NCBI GenBank assembly: GCA_900313815.1
Contig: OMST01000030.1
Coordinates: 1-36,190 of the forward strand
From: an uncultured Eubacteriales bacterium
GTDB taxonomy: Bacteria; Bacillota_I; Bacilli_A; RF39; UBA660
Reading direction: 5' to 3'
DNA: 36,190 nucleotides
Both the position numbers and the translations under genes were made by a program. Under the pieces are notes generated by a model, which was not told the DNA's origin, did not search any database, and saw only the letters and a list, made by a program, of their open reading frames with translations. Of this stretch, positions 15,779 through 23,756 are shown piece after piece; position 1 is the first letter of the stretch, and each line of letters starts with the position of its first letter.

Positions 15779-16516
15779 CTAATCAAATTGATTTAATATT
15801 TCTTCATAAGAATATCCTTTTCTTAATAATGAAGAAACTATTTTATTTTTATCATCTTTATATTTTTTATTTGCTTTTTCAAAATCTTTTTCTATAGCAT
15901 TAGAAGAATACTTAATATTAGATAATTTCTCATCTATTATTTCTTTATCATAACCCAAGTTATATAAATCATTTTTTAATTTATTAATAAACATATAATA
16001 GCTTTTTTTATTCATTAAACTTTGTTTTTTATTAATAATTTTATCTAATTTCTCATACCATATTTTTTTATCTATTTTATTTAAATAGCTATTAATAATA
16101 GATTCATCTATATCAAGATTTAATAAATAACTTCTTATTTTATATGGACCATCTAATGTAAGATTAATTTTATCATTAACATATGATTGAACATATAACT
16201 TATCATCTAGAAGACCTAATTTATTTATTTTTTCTATAGCATAGTCTATATATTTTTCATCAAATCCTTTTTTATCTAAATAATCAATTATTTCTTTTTT
16301 AGTTCTAAGTTTAGCCTCTATATAACCAAGAGCTTTATCATATGCATCGTAATAACTATTTTCACTAATAATCTCATCTAATAGAAATTCATCTATATTT
16401 TTTTTAATTAGTAAATCATATTTTAAAATAATATCTTCATATAATAATAGTTCTGTACTATCAAATATTATTTTATATTTATTACTACCTACTTTCTTAA
16501 ATTTATTTATTTGCAT
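15779..16516 (-). CDS. recX: RecX family regulatory protein
   Basis: RecX modulates RecA filaments. The 245-residue protein shows the three-helix repeats of the family: AKLRTKKEIIDYLDKKGFDE is the characteristic RTKKEIxxYLxxKGF motif, then AIEKINKLGLLDDKLYVQSY and a C-terminal copy, IVSSLLRKGYSYEEIL. Gram-positive RecX is about 265 residues. It has a GAGGTG ribosome site. Its neighbours are a CofE-like gene (ended by its own terminator) upstream and a prepilin gene downstream; recA is not in the window. Confidence 0.9.
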   Translation of the reverse strand: MQINKFKKVGSNKYKIIFDSTELLLYEDIILKYDLLIKKNIDEFLLDEIISENSYYDAYDKALGYIEAKLRTKKEIIDYLDKKGFDEKYIDYAIEKINKLGLLDDKLYVQSYVNDKINLTLDGPYKIRSYLLNLDIDESIINSYLNKIDKKIWYEKLDKIINKKQSLMNKKSYYMFINKLKNDLYNLGYDKEIIDEKLSNIKYSSNAIEKDFEKANKKYKDDKNKIVSSLLRKGYSYEEILNQFD

Positions 16517-16545
16517 ATGACACCTCTAATACTATTATAACAAAA

Positions 16546-16566
16546 AGTAGTTAATAATTAACTACT
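16546..16566 (-). terminator. Terminator overlapping the stop of the CofE-like gene
   Basis: AGTAGTTAA/TTAACTACT with a three-base loop, followed by TTTT on the minus strand. The TAG stop of the gene (16562-16564) is part of the 5' arm. Confidence 0.8.
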
Positions 16567-17755
16567 CATTGCTGTAATTTGTAAAATATCTTTGAATAAG
16601 TATTACAGGAGTTCCTTTATCTCCACTACCACTAGTTAAATCACAAAGACTTCCTATTAAATCTGTATAACGTCTTGGTGTAGTACCTTGAGTAGCCATA
16701 GTTCCTTTTAATTCTTTATCCTTAGATTTAATTTCTTCTATCATAGCTTGTTTTAATTCATCACCATGTAGATCTTTAAATTTATTTTCACTAAAATATT
16801 TAAGTTTTATTTCATTTGGACTACCTTCTAATCCTTTAGTATAAGCGGGACTTACTACTGGATCAGCTAATTCCCAAATTTTTCCGACTGGATCTTTAAA
16901 AGCTCCATCTCCATAAACCATTACTTCAATAGTCTTACCAGTTTTTTTCTTTAATAATTCTTGAATTTTATTTACTAATACATCACCAGTTCTAGGGAAT
17001 AATTTAACTTTTTCTTCTGTAGAACGATTACTTCCTAAAAGTCCATAAGGTGAGTATCCACTACCATCAACACTTTCATTTAATATATCACTCATTAATA
17101 GTACATGAGCATTTTCATCTTTTTTAAGTATTCTTTCTTTAGTATCAAATCTTGTATGAATATCACATACAATTACATCCTTAGTATAATTTAGAATGTC
17201 TTCTGGATTATTTGAAAATACCATCTCAAATTCAGCACCTTCTTTTAATACTAAATCTCTATATACTTCATACATATTTACTCCAGTAAACATATGTTTA
17301 AAGTGAATAAATTTCTCTTTATAATCTTCTTCAGTTATTAAATCACTTGATGGGTTTATTCCGTATTTAACTAAGTCTTCTTTATATAAAATATCATTAC
17401 CAACTTCATCAGATGGATAACTAGATAATAATGTTATCTTCTTAGTAGATCTAGCAAATGCAGATAATAAAACTGCAAATCTATTTCTACTTAATATTGG
17501 AAATACTAATCCAATATGATCTGAATTATTAAATTTAGTTTTAATATCTTTAGCAATTTGATCAAGTGTTGCAAAGTTACCTTCACTAATACCAACAACT
17601 GCTTCAGTTATTGCAACTATATCTCTATCTTCAAATTCAAAATTTTCTGATTTGCTAGCATTTAATAAGGAATCAACAACTATATTTGCTAAATCGTCTC
17701 CCTCTTTAATAATTGGGGTTCTAATACCTCTTACTATTGTACCTACATTTCTCAT
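16562..17755 (-). CDS. CofE-family (F420-0 gamma-glutamyl ligase-like) protein
   Basis: The protein opens with the family layout: an N-terminal RGIRTPIIKEGDDLANIVVDSL strand-turn, then DRDIVAITEAVVGISEGN and, further on, MVYGDGAFKDPVGKIWELAD and the C-terminal GTTPRRYTDLIGSLCDL. CofE adds glutamate to cofactor F420, but Firmicutes lacking F420 carry this longer 390-400 residue branch, whose substrate is unknown. No F420 gene is present here, so a different acceptor is likely. The gene is single, with an extended -10 (TGC-TATACT, 17783-17778) and its own terminator. AGGAGAGTG precedes the ATG. The family call is good; the activity is open. Confidence 0.82.
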   Translation of the reverse strand: MRNVGTIVRGIRTPIIKEGDDLANIVVDSLLNASKSENFEFEDRDIVAITEAVVGISEGNFATLDQIAKDIKTKFNNSDHIGLVFPILSRNRFAVLLSAFARSTKKITLLSSYPSDEVGNDILYKEDLVKYGINPSSDLITEEDYKEKFIHFKHMFTGVNMYEVYRDLVLKEGAEFEMVFSNNPEDILNYTKDVIVCDIHTRFDTKERILKKDENAHVLLMSDILNESVDGSGYSPYGLLGSNRSTEEKVKLFPRTGDVLVNKIQELLKKKTGKTIEVMVYGDGAFKDPVGKIWELADPVVSPAYTKGLEGSPNEIKLKYFSENKFKDLHGDELKQAMIEEIKSKDKELKGTMATQGTTPRRYTDLIGSLCDLTSGSGDKGTPVILIQRYFTNYSNE

Positions 17756-17794
17756 TTACACACTCTCCTACTTTATAAGTATAGCATAATAAAA

Positions 17795-17825
17795 AAACTA
17801 ATTATATATAAAATACAATTAGTTT
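17795..17825 (-). terminator. Terminator of the sufC-sufB unit
   Basis: AAACTAATT/AATTAGTTT, nine pairs with a 13-base AT-rich loop, followed by seven T residues on the minus strand. Confidence 0.75.
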
Positions 17826-17830
17826 ACATT

Positions 17831-18748
17831 TTACTTAAGAAAACCATTTATTATAGTTTCTTCTGCTTTCTTTTTAGAAAGACCTAGTGTCATTAATTTT
17901 ATTAATTGTTCTCCTGCTATCTTACCAATAGTTGCTTCATGAATAAGTCTTGCATCGATGTGATTAGCAGTTATTTTAGGATCACTAGTTACACTAGCAT
18001 TATCTTTAATAATAGCGTCACATTCCACATGTGCAAAACATTCATTATTACCTATTACATTAGATACAAATTCTTGATGAGATTCTTCGCTAGCTACACT
18101 TCTAGATGTTACTTTTGCACTAGAGTTTTTACCATTTAATTCTACATTAAATATTGTTTTAGCCGTTTGACTCTCATGAGTCATTATTTTTTCATTTATT
18201 ACTAATTTAGAATTATCATCAAGTGTTGCTTTAGTAGTTCTTATTGTTGAAGAAACACCTTTTATTTGAGCAGTATCCATTTCTAATATAGCATTCTTTC
18301 CTAAATATACTTCAGTTACTGGATCAAGTATTCTTTTACCATCTCCATCACCTTCGCCATAATGTTTTTCAATATATTTAACATATGATCCTTCTTCAAT
18401 AAAGAATCTATGAATTCCATTATGAGAACTATCTTTATGAGCATCATTATGTATTCCGCATCCAGCATTTATTATAACTATAGAGTTTTTACCTATATGA
18501 AAATCATTATATACTTTATCACTAAAACCACTTTTGGTTATTATAACTGGTATATGAACATATCCATTTATTGTTCCTTCTTTTACATAAATATCTATAC
18601 CATCTTTATCTGTTTTAGATTCTATTTTAATATTATCAGTAGAGCCTCTTTCAATACTTTTACCATCTTTTCTAATATTAAAAGCACTATCTTTTCTAGT
18701 TAATTCTTCATTTATTATTTTAAGAATATGACTATCTAAATTATTCAT
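17831..18748 (-). CDS. Compact SufB/SufD-family Fe-S scaffold protein
   Basis: The single SufB/D-type partner of SufC. The beta-helix core carries the family C-terminal signature: CFAHVECDAII (a scaffold-type Cys), HIDARLIHEATIGKIAGEQL and LGLSKKKAEETIINGFL. At 305 residues it lacks the long N-terminal region of SufB (about 465) and SufD. Such short partners define the minimal two-gene SufBC (SMS-like) systems seen in anaerobes. The start at 18748 follows GGGGGTGAATCT and overlaps the sufC end by eight bases, giving translational coupling; an earlier ATG would overlap sufC much further with no ribosome site. No cysteine desulfurase or SufU lies nearby. Confidence 0.88.
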   Translation of the reverse strand: MNNLDSHILKIINEELTRKDSAFNIRKDGKSIERGSTDNIKIESKTDKDGIDIYVKEGTINGYVHIPVIITKSGFSDKVYNDFHIGKNSIVIINAGCGIHNDAHKDSSHNGIHRFFIEEGSYVKYIEKHYGEGDGDGKRILDPVTEVYLGKNAILEMDTAQIKGVSSTIRTTKATLDDNSKLVINEKIMTHESQTAKTIFNVELNGKNSSAKVTSRSVASEESHQEFVSNVIGNNECFAHVECDAIIKDNASVTSDPKITANHIDARLIHEATIGKIAGEQLIKLMTLGLSKKKAEETIINGFLK

Positions 18749-19451
18749 TAGATTCACCCCCAACCTTACAACAAACTGCATTAGGAGCAATTCCACTAAT
18801 ATAATTATCAGAATCTATTTCTTTAACTTTTCCACCTTCTAATAATACTAATTTATCAGCTATATTGATGATTCTTTCTTGATGGGATATTATTATAGTT
18901 TTGCCATTATTCTTTTCTCTTAGTTTTTTAAATATATTTATTAAACTCTTAAAGCTCCATAAATCTATACCAGCTTCAGGTTCATCAAATATAGTTACGT
19001 TAGAGTTTCTAACTGATACAGTAGCAATTTCAATACGTTTTATTTCTCCTCCAGATAATGAATTATCTATTTCACGATTAATGTATTCTTTAGCGCACAA
19101 ACCAACTTGAGATAATACTTCACAAGCATCATGAACACTCATTTCCTCTCCACTAGATAAATTGATTAAATCATGAACAGTTAATCCTTTAAATTTAACA
19201 GGTTGTTGAAATGAAAAAGATATTCCTTCTTTAGCTCTTTTATCTATACTCCAATTTGTAATATCTTCACCATTGTATAGAATTTTACCACTGGTTGGTT
19301 TAACTATACCCATAATTATTTTAGCAAGAGTTGATTTACCACTACCATTAGGCCCCGTTATAACAGTAAAATTGCTATCAAACTTAATATTTATGTTATC
19401 TAGAATTTTTTTATTATCTATTTCATATGAAATATTAACTAATTCTATCAT
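18741..19451 (-). CDS. sufC: SufC Fe-S cluster assembly ATPase
   Basis: ABC-type ATPase energising the SufB scaffold. Walker A GPNGSGKST (33-41), Q-loop FSFQQPVKF, signature LSGGEIKR, Walker B VTIFDEPEAGIDLWS and H-loop IISHQ are all present; the DEPxxGID form is typical of SufC. 236 residues from the chosen ATG at 19451, which follows GGAGGAGAAATA. An upstream in-frame ATG would run into the divergent tRNA-Leu promoter. A TATAAT -10 (19475-19470) lies just upstream. First gene of a two-gene unit. Confidence 0.95.
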   Translation of the reverse strand: MIELVNISYEIDNKKILDNINIKFDSNFTVITGPNGSGKSTLAKIIMGIVKPTSGKILYNGEDITNWSIDKRAKEGISFSFQQPVKFKGLTVHDLINLSSGEEMSVHDACEVLSQVGLCAKEYINREIDNSLSGGEIKRIEIATVSVRNSNVTIFDEPEAGIDLWSFKSLINIFKKLREKNNGKTIIISHQERIINIADKLVLLEGGKVKEIDSDNYISGIAPNAVCCKVGGESNE

Positions 19452-19484
19452 TATTTCTCCTCCGAAGATATTATAACATAATAA

Positions 19485-19514
19485 TTGAAAAAATGTATTG
19501 AAATGTGCTATAAT
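19485..19514 (+). promoter_or_regulatory. Promoter of tRNA-Leu
   Basis: TTGAAA (19485-19490), 18-base spacer, TATAAT (19509-19514) with TGC extended -10. The tRNA starts 13 bases after the -10. It lies back-to-back with the sufC promoter region, so the two units may interfere. Confidence 0.75.
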
Positions 19515-19526
19515 CTTCATATGTAT

Positions 19527-19613
19527 GCAAGAGTGGCGGAACTGGTAGACGCAGCAGACTCAAAATCTGCCGGTAGTAATACCTTGAGGGTTCGATTCCC
19601 TTCTCTTGCACCA
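19527..19613 (+). tRNA. tRNA-Leu (anticodon CAA)
   Basis: 87 bases with encoded CCA. Acceptor arm GCAAGAG pairs with CTCTTGC; the anticodon stem-loop CAGA-CTCAAAA-TCTG gives anticodon CAA. A long variable arm (class II) and the GGTTCGATTCC T-arm are present. It reads UUG codons. Confidence 0.96.
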
Positions 19614-19623
19614 AAAAAATATT

Positions 19624-19646
19624 CAATCAGAAATGATTGTTTTTTT
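19624..19646 (+). terminator. Terminator of tRNA-Leu
   Basis: CAATCA-GAAA-TGATTG, a six-pair stem on a GNRA-type tetraloop, followed by seven T residues. Confidence 0.88.
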
Positions 19647-19754
19647 ATATTCCTCTTCAATAATTTTATATGTATCATTAAAGTCTCTTTCAGATATTCT
19701 ATAAATATCATTAATTAAATGAAAGTAAACTATCAATTTCAAAAATTAGAAAAT

Positions 19755-19782
19755 AAAAGCAGATAATTAATTATCTGCTTTT
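19755..19782 (-). terminator. Perfect palindrome terminator overlapping the end of the 135-aa gene
   Basis: AAAAGCAGATAA/TTATCTGCTTTT with a TTAA centre, 28 bases, followed by T-rich sequence on the minus strand. It contains the stop codon at 19767-19769 and encodes the last residues KKADN. Confidence 0.85.
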
Positions 19783-20174
19783 TTCATTTCCAAAATCTTT
19801 TTTTCGGTTGATTTTATAAAATAAGGGGCCTCAATGGCTAAATATTGATCATCAAATGTAGTTGTTTTAACTAATGTTTTAAGTTCTTTAAACGTTCCTA
19901 AAAAAACTTTTGAATCTGTAAACTCTATTCCGTATAAAGCATCATCACCTATTTTAAAAATCATTTTATTACCAGAATAATGTAATTCATATGCCTCAAT
20001 TGGTTTAACTAATTTATTAAATGTACTAGCAACTAATTCAAATGATTCTATTTTATTTAAACTATCATTACTTTGTAAATAATATTTACCTTCAAATTCA
20101 AAAATTGGATATACAAATTCATTTGATAATTCAAAAATATTTAATATCCCTACTAATTTAAATTCTTCTTCCAT
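19767..20174 (-). CDS. Conserved-looking protein of unknown function (135 aa)
   Basis: I do not recognise this gene. It is soluble, without signal peptide or membrane helix, and predicted beta-rich with many aromatic residues (VYPIFEFEGKYYLQ, AYELHYSGNKMIFKIGDDALYGIEF), resembling a small barrel or a repeat of antiparallel strands. It ends in a Lys-rich tail, ILEMKKADN. It has a clear promoter (20228-20201), an AAGGAGTTATTT ribosome site and a palindromic terminator, so it is an independent, expressed gene. It lies downstream of scpB in the same direction but is not in that operon. Confidence 0.75.
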   Translation of the reverse strand: MEEEFKLVGILNIFELSNEFVYPIFEFEGKYYLQSNDSLNKIESFELVASTFNKLVKPIEAYELHYSGNKMIFKIGDDALYGIEFTDSKVFLGTFKELKTLVKTTTFDDQYLAIEAPYFIKSTEKKILEMKKADN

Positions 20175-20200
20175 AAATAACTCCTTTTTTTCGAATTAGT

Positions 20201-20228
20201 ATTATATCATAATATAATATTTTTTCAA
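20201..20228 (-). promoter_or_regulatory. Promoter of the 135-aa unknown gene
   Basis: Minus strand TTGAAA (20228-20223), 16-base spacer, TATAAT (20206-20201), starting right after the scpB terminator. Confidence 0.75.
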
Positions 20229-20233
20229 GAAAA

Positions 20234-20262
20234 AATCTAATTATTTTCTTTATAATTAGATT
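20234..20262 (-). terminator. Terminator embedded in the end of scpB
   Basis: AATCTAATTAT/ATAATTAGATT, 11 perfect pairs, followed by TTTTTT on the minus strand. The last eight scpB codons form the hairpin, with the TAG stop (20239-20237) inside the 3' arm. Confidence 0.87.
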
Positions 20263-20800
20263 CATATAAATCAGTATCATCTTCTTCAACAATTTCTTTT
20301 TTTATTATTTCTGGTAAATCATCTTTAGAAGAAAGGCCAAAATAATCTAAAAAGTCATCTGTTGTCTTATATAAATTAGGTTTCCCAATTGTATCTTCTC
20401 TACCACATATTTTTATAAAGCCTCTTGCTAATAAACGTCTTACTATTTGGGAAGAATTAACTCCTCTTATTTCATCTATTTTTAATCTAGTAATTGGTTC
20501 ATTATAAGCGATTACAGCCAATACTTCTAATGAAGCATTAGATAAAGTAGAGTTTTTAGAATCAGTTACTAATTTTTCATAATATTCTTTATGTTCTTCT
20601 TTTGTTGTTAATTTAAATGAATTACCTAAATACGAAATTCTAAGACCTCTATCATTATTTTCATAATCTTTTTTTAAATCCATTAATAATGTTTTAATTT
20701 CTTCATCATTAACTTCTAATATTTTTTTTATTTCATCTAATGTGATTCCTTCATCACCAACAATAAACAATATTCCTTCAAGTATAGCTTTCTTATTCAC
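20237..20800 (-). CDS. scpB: Segregation and condensation protein B
   Basis: ScpB dimers bridge ScpA in the SMC condensin complex. The 187-residue protein has two winged-helix domains: ILEGILFIVGDEGITLDEIK (first) and ASLEVLAVIAYNEPITRLKI, then GVNSSQIVRRLLARGFI and KPNLYKTTDDFLDYFGL, all close to family consensus. The start is a GTG at 20800, one base after the scpA stop, with GAGTGG inside the scpA tail as ribosome site. Last gene of a three-gene operon; the terminator is folded into its own 3' codons. Confidence 0.96.
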   Translation of the reverse strand: MNKKAILEGILFIVGDEGITLDEIKKILEVNDEEIKTLLMDLKKDYENNDRGLRISYLGNSFKLTTKEEHKEYYEKLVTDSKNSTLSNASLEVLAVIAYNEPITRLKIDEIRGVNSSQIVRRLLARGFIKICGREDTIGKPNLYKTTDDFLDYFGLSSKDDLPEIIKKEIVEEDDTDLYESNYKENN

Positions 20801-20801
20801 G

Positions 20802-21518
20802 TTAATCCACTCTTTCTAAGTATATATCTGAAAAATTATTATCTTGTTTAATATTTATTTCTCTATTTTTAACCATTTCAAGTACTGATAAGAATGTCAC
20901 TACAACATATGGTTTAGAAAAATCATCAAACAATTCAATAAATTTCAATTTGTTTCTTTCCTTTAAGATATCTCTTATTTTAACAATTCTTTCCTTAACA
21001 GACAACTCTTTTCTTGTTATTTTAGTATTTACTGGTTTATTATAGTCTTGTCTTTCTAAAAGTTTTTGAAAAGCATCTAATAAATCAAAAACATCTACAG
21101 TACCATCATTCTCTAATTTTTCATTAGAATACTGTTTTAATGATTCAGGCGCTTTTGTATAATAATTAGATCTTTTTTCTTCTAATTCTTTAAAGTATTC
21201 TGTACTTTCTTTATATTTTTTATATTCAACTAATCTTTTCTTTAATTCTTCTTCAGGATTTTCCTCTATTTCTTCTTCATCTTCTTCTTTTAATTTTGGA
21301 AGAAGTTTTTTGCTTTTAAGTTCTATTAATTCAGCAGCCATAACTAAATATTCACTAGCAATATCTAAATTCATATCAGTCATTTCTTGAATATAATTTA
21401 AATATTTATTAGTGATGTCAGATATCTCTATATCAAAGATCTCCATTTTAGATTTTTTTATTAAATGAAGAAGTAAATCTAATGGTCCTTCAAAATCCCC
21501 TATTAAAAACTTATCCAT
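20802..21518 (-). CDS. scpA: Segregation and condensation protein A
   Basis: The kleisin subunit that closes the SMC ring. Signature FEGPLDLLLHLIKKSKMEIFDIEISDITNKYL, shown here only in part: FEGPLDLLLHLI near the N-terminus (residues 9-20) and EYLVMAAELIELKSKKLLP at about 60-78. An acidic linker follows, then a C-terminal winged helix (KFIELFDDFSKPYVVVTFLS) that contacts the SMC head. 238 residues is normal. AAGGGAATTA precedes the ATG, and scpA begins two bases after the stop of the Pro/Thr-rich membrane protein gene, so this is one operon. Confidence 0.96.
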   Translation of the reverse strand: MDKFLIGDFEGPLDLLLHLIKKSKMEIFDIEISDITNKYLNYIQEMTDMNLDIASEYLVMAAELIELKSKKLLPKLKEEDEEEIEENPEEELKKRLVEYKKYKESTEYFKELEEKRSNYYTKAPESLKQYSNEKLENDGTVDVFDLLDAFQKLLERQDYNKPVNTKITRKELSVKERIVKIRDILKERNKLKFIELFDDFSKPYVVVTFLSVLEMVKNREINIKQDNNFSDIYLERVD

Positions 21519-21520
21519 TA

Positions 21521-22348
21521 TTAATTCCCTTCGTTTGTTTGTTCTTTTACTAATACATATAATGCATTTTCATATATTTCACTAGTTACTGTTATTTGAT
21601 ATTGTCTTAACTTTAAAGCTTCTATTGCCCCAACAGGATTAAATTTCTCTTCATATATTTTTTCTTTATCCTTATTATATAGTTCAATCATTAAATTTAA
21701 TGTTGAAGGATTAGAATAATTTCTGTCAGCTAAATAACTAATAATAAATTTATTTTTTGCATCTTTTTTAAAAGTATGAAACTTAATACTTTTGACTTTT
21801 ATATATGCACTATCATTACTATTGATTTGAAGTAATCCATTAACTAATCTAGCACCACCACTTTCTTCGACTTGAGTTTCAGTAGCTGGTACAAAATTTT
21901 GATTAAAATATAACAATACTTCATCTATATAATATACAAATAACACTATTATAATAATAGCTATAATTAAGAATATATTACCACTTTTCTTTTTACTAGT
22001 ATTAATTACATTTTCAGTTGGTGCCACTATATTTTGTGTATTAACTGGTATTGGTTGAGTTTGAACTGGTGCAGTATTTACTACAGGTACCGTATTAGCA
22101 ACTTGTGCTGTTCCTGTTGACTGTGCTTGAGCAACAGGTGTAGTCTGTACAGGTGCAATAGGAGTTTGAGGTGCAGTAGTATTAGGAGTTACAACATTAC
22201 TTGCTACTGGTGTTGGTGCTACTACATTACCAGAAGCAGGCATAGGAGTTGGAGTAACAACTGTTCCAGTACTAGGCATAGGTGTAGGTGTTACAGGCGC
22301 TGTATTAGCATTCTGAACGTTGTTATTTAAATTGTTTCCTTGATTCAT
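21521..22348 (-). CDS. Pro/Thr-rich single-pass membrane protein linked to scpAB
   Basis: The first 115 residues are low-complexity Thr/Pro/Val/Gln/Asn with degenerate tandem units (VTPTPMPSTG, VTPTPMPASGN, VAPTPVASN). Then come SKKKSG, a transmembrane helix (about 123-142, IFLIIAIIIIVLFVYY) and a 130-residue C-terminal domain of mixed beta strands (residues about 165-275; SAYIKVKSIKFHTF). By the positive-inside rule the Pro-rich part is cytoplasmic and the domain outside. I chose ATG 22348 behind AGGGTG; the GTG at 22357 overlaps that site. Extended -10 TGG-TATAAT (22384-22379) lies upstream. First gene of an operon with scpA-scpB. Function unknown. Confidence 0.82.
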   Translation of the reverse strand: MNQGNNLNNNVQNANTAPVTPTPMPSTGTVVTPTPMPASGNVVAPTPVASNVVTPNTTAPQTPIAPVQTTPVAQAQSTGTAQVANTVPVVNTAPVQTQPIPVNTQNIVAPTENVINTSKKKSGNIFLIIAIIIIVLFVYYIDEVLLYFNQNFVPATETQVEESGGARLVNGLLQINSNDSAYIKVKSIKFHTFKKDAKNKFIISYLADRNYSNPSTLNLMIELYNKDKEKIYEEKFNPVGAIEALKLRQYQITVTSEIYENALYVLVKEQTNEGN

Positions 22349-22378
22349 ACTATTCACCCTATTCTTATTTCTATAAAG

Positions 22379-22387
22379 ATTATACCA
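22379..22387 (-). promoter_or_regulatory. Extended -10 of the membrane protein-scpAB operon
   Basis: Minus strand TGG-TATAAT (22387-22379); the -35 at 17 bases is weak (TATACA). Confidence 0.6.
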
Positions 22388-22418
22388 AAAAAATATATAA
22401 ATGTATATAAAAATTAAA

Positions 22419-22439
22419 AAAACTCAATAATTGAGTTTT
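22419..22439 (-). terminator. Terminator of the spoVA operon
   Basis: AAAACTCAA-TAA-TTGAGTTTT with T residues following on the minus strand, directly after the spoVAE stop. Confidence 0.85.
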
Positions 22440-22785
22440 AATCTTTCACTTTGAATAACAATGTATTTAAAAAAGCACAAAATACAGCAAAGCTTACTCC
22501 ACCAGAAGCATTAACTAACACTCCTTGAAATAAGCCCATAAGGCCACTTTCTTTATATCCTTCACAAGCACCAATAACTAGTAAATGGCCAAAGTTAATT
22601 ATAGGTACACTTGCTCCTCCTCCAAATATTGACAATAGTTTATCATATATACCAAGTCCTGATAATAAACATCCTATTATAACTAATAATGTGTTAATAT
22701 GACCCGGTGTCCATTTTGTTTTTTCAAGTACTAGTTGTGATATAGCGCAAACTATTCCACAGAATAAAAAGGCTTTTAAATACAT
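22438..22785 (-). CDS. spoVAE: Stage V sporulation protein AE
   Basis: Membrane subunit of the SpoVA channel that moves dipicolinic acid into and out of the spore core. 115 residues, four apolar helices, with the family stretches FGGGASVPIINFGHLLVIGACEG and VLVNASGGVSFAVFCAFL, here recognised by the pattern SVPIxNFG. It is the SpoVAEb type. The start overlaps the spoVAD stop by one base (TAATG) with GGAGGTG inside the spoVAD tail. Last gene of the trio. Confidence 0.93.
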   Translation of the reverse strand: MYLKAFLFCGIVCAISQLVLEKTKWTPGHINTLLVIIGCLLSGLGIYDKLLSIFGGGASVPIINFGHLLVIGACEGYKESGLMGLFQGVLVNASGGVSFAVFCAFLNTLLFKVKD

Positions 22786-23756
22786 TAATAAGACACCTCC
22801 AAGCTAATAGCGTGGCTTATGCCTGGCATAGGTATTTTTAAATTAGAACTGATAGATGAATGTAATGATCCAGTTGCTACTATTAGTATTTTTTTATACT
22901 TTTTAAGTGGCAAAATATAATCAAATAATACAAGAGGCAAGCATATAGGTCCACTAGCACCTGCATATATATTTTTCTCTTTATAAAAAATACTACCTGA
23001 ATCTATAACATTATTAAATGTCATATCATATTTTCTATTTAAATATTCTAATACTATTTTAATTCCAAATTCACCTAAATCTCCTGTTAATATAAGATCA
23101 TAATAATCAGATTCCCGCTTAGTTTCTAATAAATGCTTATATATTACTTCTGCACATGACGGTGCCATAGCACTTCCCATATCATTAGTATCTTTATGAT
23201 TAGTTTGTATTACTTTTCCAATTGTTGCACTTTCAATCCTAATATTAGACTTTTCATTAGTTAATAAAGCACTAACACTTCCAGTAGCGGTACATGTATT
23301 ACATTTTTTTCTAATAGAACCATATTCTACTGGAAATCTAAATTGTTTTTCACTAACTAAGTTATGAGAAGATGTTGTTACAATAATTTTGCCTTTTTCT
23401 TTGTTTAAAAACATACTTCCTATGCATAATCCTTCTACAAATGAAGCACATGCAGAGTATATTCCTATCGTAGGTATATTAGCTTTTGAAGCCGCTAAAG
23501 TAGATGCTAATATTTGATTTTGCAAATCTCCATTAATAAGTAAATCTATATCTTTAGAAACAAGCGAATTCTTTAATAATAATCCTTGTATAGAATAATA
23601 TTGGTACTTACTTTCAGCTAATTCTATAGTTTTTTCTCGTATATAATAATCATTTAATAATTTGTCTACATTATCAGTTACTATTGGATTATATTTTTCT
23701 GATCCAAGTAATGTATATTTACTATTTATAAAAACATTTTTAAAATAATATATCAT
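22785..23756 (-). CDS. spoVAD: Stage V sporulation protein AD
   Basis: Soluble DPA-binding subunit of the SpoVA channel, with a thiolase-like fold. Recognisable blocks are KDIDLLINGDLQNQILAST, GIYSACASFVEGLC, TSSHNLVSEKQFRFPVEYG and, towards the end, HKDTNDMGSAMAPSCAEVI and LILTGDLGEFG. The length of 323 is slightly below the usual 338. The thiolase-like Cys in SACAS is conserved in the family but catalysis is not known. ATGA overlap with spoVAC (23756-23753); AAGAGGTG ribosome site. Confidence 0.95.
   Translation of the reverse strand: MIYYFKNVFINSKYTLLGSEKYNPIVTDNVDKLLNDYYIREKTIELAESKYQYYSIQGLLLKNSLVSKDIDLLINGDLQNQILASTLAASKANIPTIGIYSACASFVEGLCIGSMFLNKEKGKIIVTTSSHNLVSEKQFRFPVEYGSIRKKCNTCTATGSVSALLTNEKSNIRIESATIGKVIQTNHKDTNDMGSAMAPSCAEVIYKHLLETKRESDYYDLILTGDLGEFGIKIVLEYLNRKYDMTFNNVIDSGSIFYKEKNIYAGASGPICLPLVLFDYILPLKKYKKILIVATGSLHSSISSNLKIPMPGISHAISLEVSY

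Noticed and set aside
19452-19520. N-terminal extension of sufC
   Set aside because: It overlaps the divergent promoter region; ABC-ATPase homology and GGAGGAGA support the ATG at 19451.
22200-22310. Short repeated units resembling a CRISPR-like or tandem DNA array
   Set aside because: They are degenerate, in frame and encode the TPTPMP-type repeats of the membrane protein; there are no spacers.
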